A stretch of 64,000 nt of DNA. Origin: JAJCZZ01 sp964569085 (GTDB taxonomy: Bacteria; Gemmatimonadota; Gemmatimonadetes; Longimicrobiales; Gaopeijiaceae). The notes under the pieces are model-generated. The model was not told where the DNA came from and searched no databases. It saw nothing but the letters and a program-made list of their open reading frames with translations. The stretch lies in assembly GCA_964569085.1 (NCBI GenBank), contig CAZMTA010000015.1:27300-91299 (forward strand), written 5' to 3'. This document shows positions 16,106 through 24,305 of the stretch, one piece after another (positions within the stretch are counted from its first letter, which is position 1; each line of letters begins with the position of its first letter). The position numbers were made by a program, and so were the translations under genes.

Positions 16106-17887
16106 GTGTCCAGCGCGCTTCTCCCCTTCATCGCCCCGCTCTACCTGGGCGCCCTGATGCTGGCGGCGGTCCTGGGGTTCGCCGTGGCGCAGCGCAAGGC
16201 TCCGGGGGGGCCGTGGTTCGTCACCTTCATGGCGGCGGTCTTCGTCTGGACCGTGGGCTACATCGCCGAGCTCATGCTCGTCGATCTGGACGACATGCTC
16301 CTGGCGGCCCGGATCCAGTACGTGGGCATCGCCCTCACCCCCGCCGCCTGGTTGGCGTTCTCGGCCGAGTACTCGGGCGTGTCCTGGTGGACCCGCAAGG
16401 CCGAGATCGCGGTCCTGGTCGTGCCCGTGCTCACGATCCTGGAGGCGTGGACCAACGGCGCCCACCACCTCCTGTGGACCCACGTGGGGGTGACCTTCTT
16501 CCCGGGCTTCCGGGTCCTGGCGCTGGAGCGGGGGCCGGGGTTCTGGCTTCTCGTGGCCTTCTCCTACGTGTGCCTCCTGGGAGCGGCGGGGCTGTACGGC
16601 CGCGCGGTCCTGGTGCGCCCGCCCCTCTTCCGGGGCCAGGCCATCTTCCTCTTCCTGGCCGGCCTCGCGCCCTGGGTGGGCAACATCCTCTACCTGTCCG
16701 GCGTGAGCGGGGGGCTGGACTACACGGTCTTCGGCTTCTCGGTCTCCGTGGCCCTGGCGGGGCTGGCGATGCTGCGCTGGCGCCTCCTCTCGGTGGGCCC
16801 GGTGGCCCGGGACATCCTGGTGGAGGGGATGGAGCAGGCGGTGGCGGTGCTGGACCCCGAGTGCCGGGTGGTGGACGTGAACCCCGCCATGGTGGCGCTG
16901 CTGGGGCGCGGCGGCTCGAGGGAGGTGGTGGGCCTTCCCATGGACGAGGCGCTCGGCCCGTACGCCACCGCGCCCCGCCCCGGCCACGTGGCCCGGCAGA
17001 CCGTGGAGGACGTGGGCAGCGAGCGCACCTACGACTGCTTCACCTCCCCCATCCGGGACCACCGGGGCCGCCTCCGGGGCTGGACCCTCGTCTGCCACGA
17101 CGTCACGGTCCGGGAGGAGGAGGCGGAGGCGCTGAAGCGGGCCCGGGAGCTGGCCGAGGAGACCGCGCGGGCCCAACGGGCCTTCATCACGAACATCAAC
17201 CACGAGCTCCGCACCCCGCTGAACGGGGTCCTGGGGATGCTGCAGCTCCTCGACGACTCGGAGCTGGATCCGGACCAGCGGGAGTGGGTCGGCATGGCCG
17301 CCGCCTCGGCCACGAGCCTGCGCTCGCTGGTGGAGCGGGTCCTGGCGCTGGGAGAGCTCGAGGAGGGCGACGTGCGCCTCCGCTCCGAGCCCTTCTTCGT
17401 CCGGGCCGTGGCGTCCGACACCCTGGAGTCCTTCCGGGCCGCGGCGGAGCGGGTGGGCACCGAGCTGACGCTGGAGGTGGGCTCCGACCTCCCCCTCCGG
17501 CTGGTGGGGGACGCCGAGGCGCTGGGGAAGATCCTGGCCAGCCTGGTGGGGAACGCGGTGAAGTTCACCCGGCACGGACGGGTCGCGCTCCGCGTGACGG
17601 GCGTCGGGGACGGCTCCGACGACGGGTGCGGCATCCGCTTCGAGGTGGTGGACACCGGGGTCGGGATCCCCGCCCACCGCCTGGACGCCATCTTCGAGGG
17701 CTTCGTGCAGGGGGACCCCTCCCTCACCCGGGACCACGAGGGCGCGGGCCTCGGCCTCACCATCGCCGGCAAGCTGGTGGCCCACATGGGCGGCGAGCTC
17801 CGGGTGGAGAGCGAGGTCGGCCACGGCACCCGCTTCTGGTTCGACCTGGAGCTGGCCCGGCCGGCGGAGGTGGCGCCCCGAGCGTGA
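16106..17887 (+). CDS. 7TM-domain sensor histidine kinase with PAS domain
   Basis: A 593-residue membrane kinase. Residues 1-235 contain about seven hydrophobic helices of the N-terminal 7TM histidine-kinase sensor type; residues about 240-345 are PAS-like (ILVEGMEQAVAVLDPECRVVDVNPAM). HisKA follows with the phosphorylated His366 in NINHELRTPLNG, then a HATPase domain with N box (LASLVGNAVKFT), G1 (VVDTGVGIP) and G2 (HEGAGLGLTIAG). GTG 16106 is the start. The stop overlaps the next gene's GTG (GTGA), so it is coupled to two ZIP transporters, suggesting a signal linked to divalent metal. No response regulator is adjacent; its partner must be elsewhere. Confidence 0.92.
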   Translation: MSSALLPFIAPLYLGALMLAAVLGFAVAQRKAPGGPWFVTFMAAVFVWTVGYIAELMLVDLDDMLLAARIQYVGIALTPAAWLAFSAEYSGVSWWTRKAEIAVLVVPVLTILEAWTNGAHHLLWTHVGVTFFPGFRVLALERGPGFWLLVAFSYVCLLGAAGLYGRAVLVRPPLFRGQAIFLFLAGLAPWVGNILYLSGVSGGLDYTVFGFSVSVALAGLAMLRWRLLSVGPVARDILVEGMEQAVAVLDPECRVVDVNPAMVALLGRGGSREVVGLPMDEALGPYATAPRPGHVARQTVEDVGSERTYDCFTSPIRDHRGRLRGWTLVCHDVTVREEEAEALKRARELAEETARAQRAFITNINHELRTPLNGVLGMLQLLDDSELDPDQREWVGMAAASATSLRSLVERVLALGELEEGDVRLRSEPFFVRAVASDTLESFRAAAERVGTELTLEVGSDLPLRLVGDAEALGKILASLVGNAVKFTRHGRVALRVTGVGDGSDDGCGIRFEVVDTGVGIPAHRLDAIFEGFVQGDPSLTRDHEGAGLGLTIAGKLVAHMGGELRVESEVGHGTRFWFDLELARPAEVAPRA

Positions 17888-18624
17888 GCGAGCTCGACCC
17901 GACCCTCACCGTCCTCCTCTGGTCCTCCGTCGCGGCCTTCGCGGCCGGGCTCGGCGTCCTGCCCCAGGCCGTGGCGGGACGCCTGGCCCTCCCCGTGCTG
18001 GGCTGGTCCAACGCGCTGGCCTCGGGCCTCATGCTCGGCGTGGCCTACTCCCTCCTCACCCTGGGGCTGGACAGCGGCGCGATCCGGGCTGCCGCCGGAG
18101 CCCTGGTCGGCCTCGCCTTCGTCCGCGGCACCCACTCGCTGAGCGGGACCCAGGACCTGGACCTGAACAGCCTGGACGAGCTGGACCCGGCGTACGGCTA
18201 CCAGGTGGTCCTGGTCACCACGCTCCACGGGGCCTACGAAGGCATCGCCATCGGCGTCGCCATGCTGGTCTCCCTCCCCTTCGGGATCTCCATGGCGCTG
18301 GCGCTGGCGGTGCACAACATCCCGGAGGCCATGGTCCTCACCCGCATCCTGGCCGGGCGGGGCGTGCGCCTCCTCCACGTCCTCCCGCTGGCGGTGGCCA
18401 CGAACCTCAACCAGGTCCTCCTCTCGGTGGTGACCTTCGCCGTGGTGGGCGCGCTCCCCGCGCTCCTCCCCTGGGCCCTGGGCTTCGCGGTGGGCGCCCT
18501 GGTGTACCTGGTCCTGTCCGAGCTCCTCCCCGAGTCGTACCACCAGGCCGGCCACACCAGCATCGCGGTGGTGACCCTGGTGGCCATGGGGATCGTGGTG
18601 GCGCTGGGCGGAGGAGCCCCGTGA
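17884..18624 (+). CDS. ZIP-family divalent metal transporter (first copy)
   Basis: A 246-residue integral membrane protein of the ZIP family with about eight hydrophobic helices. The family signature is present in TM4-like sequence VHNIPEAM and in the preceding HGAYEGIAIG, where His and Glu form the metal site. ZIP proteins bring Zn, Fe or Mn into the cytoplasm. The GTG start overlaps the kinase stop and the gene end overlaps the second ZIP gene, so all three are translationally coupled. Compared with the second copy, Ala replaces the usual Gly in HNIPEG, which may alter selectivity. Confidence 0.9.
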   Translation: MSELDPTLTVLLWSSVAAFAAGLGVLPQAVAGRLALPVLGWSNALASGLMLGVAYSLLTLGLDSGAIRAAAGALVGLAFVRGTHSLSGTQDLDLNSLDELDPAYGYQVVLVTTLHGAYEGIAIGVAMLVSLPFGISMALALAVHNIPEAMVLTRILAGRGVRLLHVLPLAVATNLNQVLLSVVTFAVVGALPALLPWALGFAVGALVYLVLSELLPESYHQAGHTSIAVVTLVAMGIVVALGGGAP

Positions 18625-19358
18625 GCGACTGGCTGCTCGTCTTCCTCTACGCCCTCGCCACCGCCCTGGCCACCGGGCTGGGCGCCCTTCCGTTCCTCTT
18701 CGTGAAGGACGTCTCGGACCGCTTCGTGGCCTACTCCCACGCCGTGGCGGCGGGGCTCATGCTGGGGGCCAGCTTCGGGCTCGTCTCCGAGGGGGTGGTC
18801 CACGGCCGGGGCGGCACGCTGGGCGGGGCGCTCCTCGGGGTGGTCTTCATCCTCGTCACCCAGCGCCTTCTCGGCGGGTACGACGAGGAGGAGCTCGTCT
18901 TCGGGGCCGCCCGGGGCGAGAGCGCCCGGAAGATGCTGCTCATGATGGTCGTCATGACCGTCCACTCCTTCAGCGAGGGCGTGGCGGTGGGCGTCTCCTT
19001 CGGCGGCGGCATCACCCTGGCCACCGTGATCACCGTGGCCATCGCCGTGCACAACATCCCCGAAGGCGTGGCCATCACCGCCGTCATGCGCCCCCGGGGG
19101 GTCAGCGTGCCCCGGGCCGCGGGCTGGAGCGTCGTCTCGTCCCTCCCCCAGCCGCTCATGGCCGTCCCGGCGTTCCTCTTCGTGGAGGCCTTCCGGCCGG
19201 CGCTCCCCTGGGGGCTCGGCTTCGCCGCCGGAGCCATGATCTTCATGGTCCTGGTGGAGCTCCTCCCCGAGGCCTTCGAGGAGGGCGGGCGGGCCAGCGT
19301 GGCCACCCTGGCCACGGTCACCATCATCGCGATGGCGCTCTTCCAGCGGTTCCTGTAG
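18621..19358 (+). CDS. ZIP-family divalent metal transporter (second copy)
   Basis: A 245-residue paralogue of the preceding gene, with the canonical HSFSEGVAVG and HNIPEGVAI metal-binding motifs in adjacent helices. About eight hydrophobic segments. The GTG start lies inside the previous gene's GTGA overlap, so expression is coupled. The two may act as a heterodimer or serve two metals; both are inference. The sigma-54 promoter of the PfpI gene begins 37 bases after its stop. Confidence 0.92.
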   Translation: MSDWLLVFLYALATALATGLGALPFLFVKDVSDRFVAYSHAVAAGLMLGASFGLVSEGVVHGRGGTLGGALLGVVFILVTQRLLGGYDEEELVFGAARGESARKMLLMMVVMTVHSFSEGVAVGVSFGGGITLATVITVAIAVHNIPEGVAITAVMRPRGVSVPRAAGWSVVSSLPQPLMAVPAFLFVEAFRPALPWGLGFAAGAMIFMVLVELLPEAFEEGGRASVATLATVTIIAMALFQRFL

Positions 19359-19394
19359 AGGTTTTCGGGGGATGGCGGGCGAATGGCCGCTCCG

Positions 19395-19410
19395 TGGAAC
19401 GGGGCTTGCT
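19395..19410 (+). promoter_or_regulatory. sigma-54 (RpoN) promoter upstream of the PfpI/DJ-1 gene
   Basis: TGGAACGGGGCTTGCT matches the RpoN consensus TGGCACG-N4-TTGCA, with the invariant GG (19396-19397) and GC (19408-19409) exactly ten bases apart. The predicted start of transcription near 19421 gives a leader of about 40 bases. It shares the stretch CCGTGGAACGG with the dodecin promoter at 26965-26980. Confidence 0.72.
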
Positions 19411-19460
19411 CATTCATGGGGGTGCGAGCACGAACGTTCCTCCCTTCGAGGGATCCCCAT

Positions 19461-20054
19461 ATGAGCAACTTCGACCTGAGCGACCAGAACGCCGACCTCT
19501 CCGACCGTCGGGTGGCCATCCTGGCCACGGACGGCTTCGAGCAGTCGGAGCTCACGTCCCCCCTGGAGGCGCTCCGCAACGCCGGCGCCGACGTGAAGAT
19601 CATCTCCCTCCCCGACACCGACACCAGCATCCGCGGGTGGAAGGACGGGAACTGGGGCGACGAGGTGGACGTGGACGGCACGGTCCGCAACCACACCTCC
19701 GACGACTTCGACGCGCTGGTCCTCCCGGGCGGCGTCATCAACCCGGACCTCCTGCGCCGGAACGACGAGGCCGTGGGATTCGTCCGCTCCTTCTTCGAGG
19801 ACGGGAAGCCCGTGGCCGCCATCTGCCACGGTCCGTGGCTCGTGGTTGAGGCCGGAGCCGCCGAGGGTCGCCGCATGACCTCCTTCAACTCCATCCGGAC
19901 CGACCTCGAGAACGCCGGGGCCGACTGGGTGGACGAGTCGGTGGTCGTGGACCAGGGCCTGGTCACCAGCCGGAATCCCGACGACCTCGAGGACTTCAAC
20001 TACAAGCTGCTCGAGGAGATCGCCGAGGGCGTCCACGCCGGGCAGCACGCCTGA
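19461..20054 (+). CDS. DJ-1/PfpI-family protein (PfpI type)
   Basis: A 197-residue DJ-1/PfpI superfamily protein. The nucleophile elbow AICHGPW holds Cys122 with His123, and Glu27 in DGFEQSE is the conserved acidic partner; all three match the PfpI/YhbO class, which contains proposed deglycases, chaperones and proteases in stress protection. The ATG at 19461 begins the family match; an upstream in-frame ATG at 19383 would overlap the promoter and add unrelated residues. Placed 51 bases after a sigma-54 promoter, so expression probably needs an RpoN activator such as the NtrC-type regulator encoded at 25497-26858. Confidence 0.92.
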   Translation: MSNFDLSDQNADLSDRRVAILATDGFEQSELTSPLEALRNAGADVKIISLPDTDTSIRGWKDGNWGDEVDVDGTVRNHTSDDFDALVLPGGVINPDLLRRNDEAVGFVRSFFEDGKPVAAICHGPWLVVEAGAAEGRRMTSFNSIRTDLENAGADWVDESVVVDQGLVTSRNPDDLEDFNYKLLEEIAEGVHAGQHA

Positions 20055-20172
20055 GCGGAGCCCGATCCGAGGCACGCCCCCCGCCCTCCGTGGCCGTCCG
20101 GCCCGGGGGGCGCGGTGCGTCCCGGGGGGGTGCCGTCGTACCTTCCCGCCCGACCCACGCCCGAGGAGGCAC

Positions 20173-20460
20173 ATGAAGCTCGTCGCGACCCGGAAGTCGC
20201 AGCAGAACAAGGCCGCCGTGGACCCCTGGACCGTGGTCCACTTCGCCAGCGGCCTCGCCGCCGGCCTGGTGGGCGTCCCCCGGGCCCTCTCCTTCCCCGC
20301 GGCCGTCCTGTACGAAGTGGCCGAGCAGTACGCGGAGCGCACCCCCGCGGGACAGGAGCTGTTCGAGGCGTCGGGCCCCGAGCGGCTGCCCAACGTGGCG
20401 GTGGACCTGGCCGTCTTCGCCCTGGGCCAGTGGCTGGGCGAGCGGTGGAGCGCCGGATGA
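20173..20460 (+). CDS. small membrane protein of unknown function
   Basis: A 95-residue protein with a short basic N-terminus, a hydrophobic segment (VVHFASGLAAGLVGV) and a second one (VDLAVFALGQWLG), separated by an acidic amphipathic region (YEVAEQYAERT). No family recognised. A ribosome site (GAGGAGG) precedes the ATG. The last four bases overlap the start of the following lipoprotein gene (ATGA), so the two are translationally coupled. Probably an inner-membrane protein; function unknown. Confidence 0.75.
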   Translation: MKLVATRKSQQNKAAVDPWTVVHFASGLAAGLVGVPRALSFPAAVLYEVAEQYAERTPAGQELFEASGPERLPNVAVDLAVFALGQWLGERWSAG

Positions 20461-21173
20461 GGCGGCCGCTCCGGGCGGCGAGGGTCCTCGTGTCCGCCCT
20501 CCTTCTCGCCCCCCTCGCCGCCTGCTCGGCCGGAGAGCGGGCCGACCTGCCCGACACCCCCGAGGCCCGGGGGGAGCGGATCCTGGCGGGCGCGGCCCGA
20601 CGGCTGGGAACGGGGGACGGCCCCGCCCCGACGCTCCGGACGTCGGCCACGGTGGAGGGCCCGTCCGGGACGTTCCGCACCTCCCTGCTTTCCGGGCGGG
20701 ACGGGTGGGTGCGCATGGAGCAGCGGCCCGGGGGCTTCCTGGCCGGCGTGGGCCCGGAGGGCGCCTGGCGCGGCGGCCCGGAGGGGGAGCGGCTCCCCCT
20801 CTCGCCCGCGTCCCTGTCGGTGGTGCGGGGCCACGAGCTCCACATGCTGGCCCTCCGGCCCACCACGCGCTTCGGCCGCCCCCGGGCGGTCCCCTCCCCC
20901 TCCGATTCCTTCCTGGCCGTGGCGCTGGAGCGCACCCCCGGCGACTCCCTGGTCGCCCTCTTCCACGCCGCGGACACCCTCCCGGCGGGCCTCCGGGTGC
21001 TCTGGACCGAACCTCCCGTGGAGGTGCGCTGGGACGGGTGGGAGACCGTCGACGGCGTCCCGCTCTTCCGCGACGCCACCTTCCTCCAGGGAGACGAGCG
21101 CTTCCACTACCGCTTCGACACCCTGGAGGTGGGGCCGCTGGCCGACTCCCTCTTCCGGGGACCCGCGCCCTAG
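20457..21173 (+). CDS. lipoprotein of unknown function
   Basis: A 238-residue predicted lipoprotein: signal sequence VLVSALLLAPLAAC with the lipobox LAAC, then a mature domain of mostly beta-strand character with repeated short strands such as LRVLWTEPPVEVRWDGW and HYRFDTLEV. This pattern resembles the LolA/LppX-like lipoprotein-sorting fold, but no conserved motif confirms it. Coupled to the small membrane protein upstream. A perfect 9-bp hairpin lies just after the stop, before the convergent aldo/keto reductase gene. Confidence 0.75.
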   Translation: MRRPLRAARVLVSALLLAPLAACSAGERADLPDTPEARGERILAGAARRLGTGDGPAPTLRTSATVEGPSGTFRTSLLSGRDGWVRMEQRPGGFLAGVGPEGAWRGGPEGERLPLSPASLSVVRGHELHMLALRPTTRFGRPRAVPSPSDSFLAVALERTPGDSLVALFHAADTLPAGLRVLWTEPPVEVRWDGWETVDGVPLFRDATFLQGDERFHYRFDTLEVGPLADSLFRGPAP

Positions 21174-21179
21174 GCGACC

Positions 21180-21207
21180 GCCCCGCGTACCGCCGGGGAC
21201 GCGGGGC
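21180..21207. terminator. GC hairpin between convergent genes
   Basis: CCCCGCGT (21181-21188) pairs with ACGCGGGG (21199-21206), extended by one G-C pair, with a 10-base loop. It lies between the lipoprotein gene and the convergent reductase gene. No T-run, so a bidirectional, factor-aided terminator is likely. Confidence 0.45.
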
Positions 21208-21215
21208 CGGATCCC

Positions 21216-22064
21216 CTACCGCTTCCAGTCCGGCGCGAAGTCGGGATCGATGAGGCGCATGCCCCGGTCCAGGCCGTGGATGCGCTCCATCTCCTCCTCG
21301 TCGAGCTCGAAGTCCCAGATCCGGAAGTTGTCCTCCCGGTGCTCGGCGCTCCGGGCCCGGGGGATGGCCGCCACGTTCTCCTGCTGGAGGAGCCAGCGCA
21401 GCGTCACCTGGGCGGGGCTCTTCCCGTGGGCCTCCCCGATCTCGCGGAGCGTCTCGTCGTCCATGACCTCGGCCCGGGCCAGGGGCGAGTAGGCGGTGAG
21501 CATCACCTCGTTCGCCCGGCACATGTCCAGGAGGGGCTCCTGGGACAGGAACGGGTGGTACTCCACCTGGTTGCACAGGATCTCGGGCGCGATCTCCAGC
21601 GCCTGGCTCAGGAGCGCGGGCGTGAAGTTGGAGACGCCCATGTGGCGGATCTTCCCCTGGCCCCGCAGCTCCTTCATGGCGCCCAGCGGCTCGTCGAGGG
21701 GGATGGACTCGTCGGGCCAGTGGACGAGGAGCAGATCCACGTAGTCCACGTCGAGCTTCCGCAGGCTCGCCTCGGCGGCCTCGAGGCACTCGTCGTGGGA
21801 GAGCTCCTTCCACCACACCTTCGTGGTGAGGAAGTAGTCCCCCCGGTCCAGGTCGGAGCGGGCCAGGGCCCGCCCGACGGCCTCCTCGTTCTCGTAGGCC
21901 TCGGCGGTGTCCACGTGGCGGTACCCGATGGAGAGGGCGTCCGCCACGGCCTTCGTGCACTCCTCGCCCTGGAGCTGCCAGGTGCCGAAGCCGAGGGCCG
22001 GGACCCGCTGGCCCTGGACGGTGACGTGGGTGGCGCGGTCTTCGATGGTCTCGGTGGGATTCAT
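21216..22064 (-). CDS. aldo/keto reductase
   Basis: A 282-residue NADPH-dependent aldo/keto reductase. The catalytic tetrad is visible: Asp in GYRHVDTAEAYENE, Tyr in the same motif, Lys in FLTTKVWW and His in LLLVHWPD. NADPH-binding positions near the C-terminus (AIPRARSAEHREDN) also fit the family. Length is normal. The gene is on the same strand as the PCMT-erythromycin esterase fusion, 76 bases downstream of it, so they may share a transcript. Likely role: detoxifying reactive carbonyls, which fits a neighbourhood with a PfpI/DJ-1 protein and protein-repair methyltransferase. Confidence 0.93.
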   Translation of the reverse strand: MNPTETIEDRATHVTVQGQRVPALGFGTWQLQGEECTKAVADALSIGYRHVDTAEAYENEEAVGRALARSDLDRGDYFLTTKVWWKELSHDECLEAAEASLRKLDVDYVDLLLVHWPDESIPLDEPLGAMKELRGQGKIRHMGVSNFTPALLSQALEIAPEILCNQVEYHPFLSQEPLLDMCRANEVMLTAYSPLARAEVMDDETLREIGEAHGKSPAQVTLRWLLQQENVAAIPRARSAEHREDNFRIWDFELDEEEMERIHGLDRGMRLIDPDFAPDWKR

Positions 22065-22140
22065 GGGTCGTGTCTCGTCGGTTGTGGGTCGGGTCGAATG
22101 GGAGGGCGGGCGGGCTCTCCGGCGGATGGCCGGTCGGAGC

Positions 22141-24183
22141 TCACACCGCGAAGGGGTAGGTGTCGGGCACGGGATCGCCCCCCGGGGGGACCGCCGACGC
22201 CGTCAGCGGCTCCACGGCCCGGGTGCGGTCCACGAAGACCCACTCGTCGAACTGGGCCACGAGGTCGGCGTGGAAGTAGTGGCTGGCCCGCTCGGTCCGC
22301 GGCCGGTAGATGACGCCGATGGCCCGCTGCAGCCGCTCCCCGGCGAGGGCGCGGCGGAGCTCGCCCCGACCCCGCGCCTCCGCGTCCGCGCGGAGGGGCA
22401 GGAAGAAGGCGGGAGCCCCGGCGTCGTGGGCCAGGCGCCCCCAGCTCCCCTCCAGGGAGGGGCGCACCCGCATGACCTCGCCGGGCTCGCCCCATCCGTG
22501 GGCGGCCAGGACGGTGCCGGACCAGGTGGCCTGCCCCACGGCGTAGCACGCGTCGCCGAAGCTCCGGCGGCAGAGCTGCCCCAGGTTGTGCTGGCCGCCG
22601 GCGCCCATCTCGGTGGCGACGGCGTCGCCCAGGTGGGAGTTGTGGGCCCACACGGCGGCGCCGGCGTCGGGCCCGTGCCAGTCGAGGAGGTCCTCCAGCG
22701 TGTCGAACATGTGCTGGTCCCGGACGTTCCAGGACGCGGTGGGGCCCTGGTACATGAGGCGGTAGTAGCGCTCGGCGTCGGCCACGAGGCGCGCGTTGGC
22801 CACGGCGTCCACGGCGCGGAGCCCCTCGTCCGCCTCGGCCCGGACCCGCCGCTCCAGGAGGTCTGTGAGGATGCCCACCACCTCGTCCTCGCATCCCTCC
22901 AGGCGTCCCAGGCTGGCCAGCCGGCCGTAGGTGGCCGGGTCCCGCTCCCAGGGGCTCAGGCAGCCGAAGCGGTCGCGGGCCAGCCGCGCCGTCTCCGGGT
23001 CCACGTCCTCGAGGTAGGCCAGGACCGCCTCGATGGAGGTGTGGAGGCTGTAGAGGTCGAGGCCGAAGAAGCCGACCCGGGCCTCGGGGTCGGCGATGCC
23101 GCGGTTGTGCTCCCGGAGCCAGCGGAGGAAGTCCAGCGTCTCCCGGTTGGCCCACATCCAGCGGGGGAAGCGCTGGAAGGGCCTCATCTCCGGGGCGCCG
23201 TCCTCGAGGCCGCGGACCCACCGGTCCAGGTGGGCCGCGTCCGGCCAGTCCGCCTCCACCGCCACGAACGAGACCTCGCCCCGCTCGACGAGCTCCCGGG
23301 TGAGGCGGGCCCGGAGGCGGTAGAACTCGGAGGTGCCGTGGCTCGCCTCGCCCAGGAGGACCACCCGGTGCCCCGAGAGGCGCGCCACCGCCGCGGAGAG
23401 GTCGGCCTCCTCCACTCCGTCGAAGGCCTCCAGCGAGCCCCGCAGGCCCTCCAGCGCCGGGTCGCCGACCGGGGACCGGCCCCGCCGGCGCACGCCCGCC
23501 GCCTCCGGTCCGGCCGGGGCGTCCGGCCCGGGCGCCCCGCCTTCCACCAGAGGCACGAAGCGGACCGCTCCCAGGTCCGCGCGGAGGAGCGTGCCGTCCT
23601 CCTGCTTCCGGAAGACCACCAGCTCCTGGGTGCGGTCCGGGGGGCCCAGCGGGATCACCAGGCGGCCCCCGGGGGCGAGCTGCTCCCGGAGGGCGTCGGG
23701 CACGCGGGGGCCGCCGGCGGACACCAGCACGGCGTCGAAGGGGGCGTCGGAGGGCCGGCCCCGGGTGCCGTCCCCGTGGACCACCCGGGCGTTCTCGACG
23801 CCCAGCTCTCCGAGGGTGGCCCGAGCCCGCTCCGCCAGGCCGGCGTGGCGCTCCACCGCCACCACTTCGTCCACGAGGCGGGCGGCCACCGCCGCAGCGT
23901 AGCCGGAGCCGGCCCCGACCTCCAGGAGCCGATCGCCGGGCCCCAGCTCCAGGGCCTCCAGCATGAGGGCCACGATGTACGGCTGGGAGATCGTCTGATC
24001 GTCGGCGATGGGGAGCGCCGAGTCCTCGTACGCGAACTCCCGCACGGCGTCGCCCACGAAGCGCTCCCGGGGGACGGCGCGCATGGCCGCGAGGACCCGG
24101 GGGTCCCGCACGCCCCGGGCCTCGATCTGGCGGGCCACCATCTCGCTGCGCCTCCGAGCCGCCTCGTCCCGCTCGGGCTTCAT
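22141..24183 (-). CDS. protein-L-isoaspartate O-methyltransferase fused to an erythromycin esterase-like domain
   Basis: A 680-residue fusion. Residues about 1-215 are a PCMT domain (DQTISQPYIVALMLE, SAM-binding LLEVGAGSGYAAA), which repairs isoaspartyl residues in aged proteins. Residues about 250-680 are an EreA/EreB-type esterase domain with GEASHGTSEFYRLR and the downstream VAVEADWPD and VGFFGLDLYSLH segments, keeping the catalytic His and Glu. The start was set at 24183 (MKPERDE); an upstream ATG at 24216 lacks a ribosome site. Similar fusions exist in other bacteria; macrolide resistance should not be assumed. A purine-rich CAGG precedes the start weakly. Confidence 0.9.
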   Translation of the reverse strand: MKPERDEAARRRSEMVARQIEARGVRDPRVLAAMRAVPRERFVGDAVREFAYEDSALPIADDQTISQPYIVALMLEALELGPGDRLLEVGAGSGYAAAVAARLVDEVVAVERHAGLAERARATLGELGVENARVVHGDGTRGRPSDAPFDAVLVSAGGPRVPDALREQLAPGGRLVIPLGPPDRTQELVVFRKQEDGTLLRADLGAVRFVPLVEGGAPGPDAPAGPEAAGVRRRGRSPVGDPALEGLRGSLEAFDGVEEADLSAAVARLSGHRVVLLGEASHGTSEFYRLRARLTRELVERGEVSFVAVEADWPDAAHLDRWVRGLEDGAPEMRPFQRFPRWMWANRETLDFLRWLREHNRGIADPEARVGFFGLDLYSLHTSIEAVLAYLEDVDPETARLARDRFGCLSPWERDPATYGRLASLGRLEGCEDEVVGILTDLLERRVRAEADEGLRAVDAVANARLVADAERYYRLMYQGPTASWNVRDQHMFDTLEDLLDWHGPDAGAAVWAHNSHLGDAVATEMGAGGQHNLGQLCRRSFGDACYAVGQATWSGTVLAAHGWGEPGEVMRVRPSLEGSWGRLAHDAGAPAFFLPLRADAEARGRGELRRALAGERLQRAIGVIYRPRTERASHYFHADLVAQFDEWVFVDRTRAVEPLTASAVPPGGDPVPDTYPFAV

Positions 24184-24305
24184 GGCCTGCTTGACTCCCT
24201 GTCGACCGCGATGCACAGTGGTGATCCGCCCTCGTCAGGGCCATCAACATTCGTGCCATGCGAGGGCGCGGCGACGGTCCCAACCTCCGACCTCGGCGCC
24301 CGATC

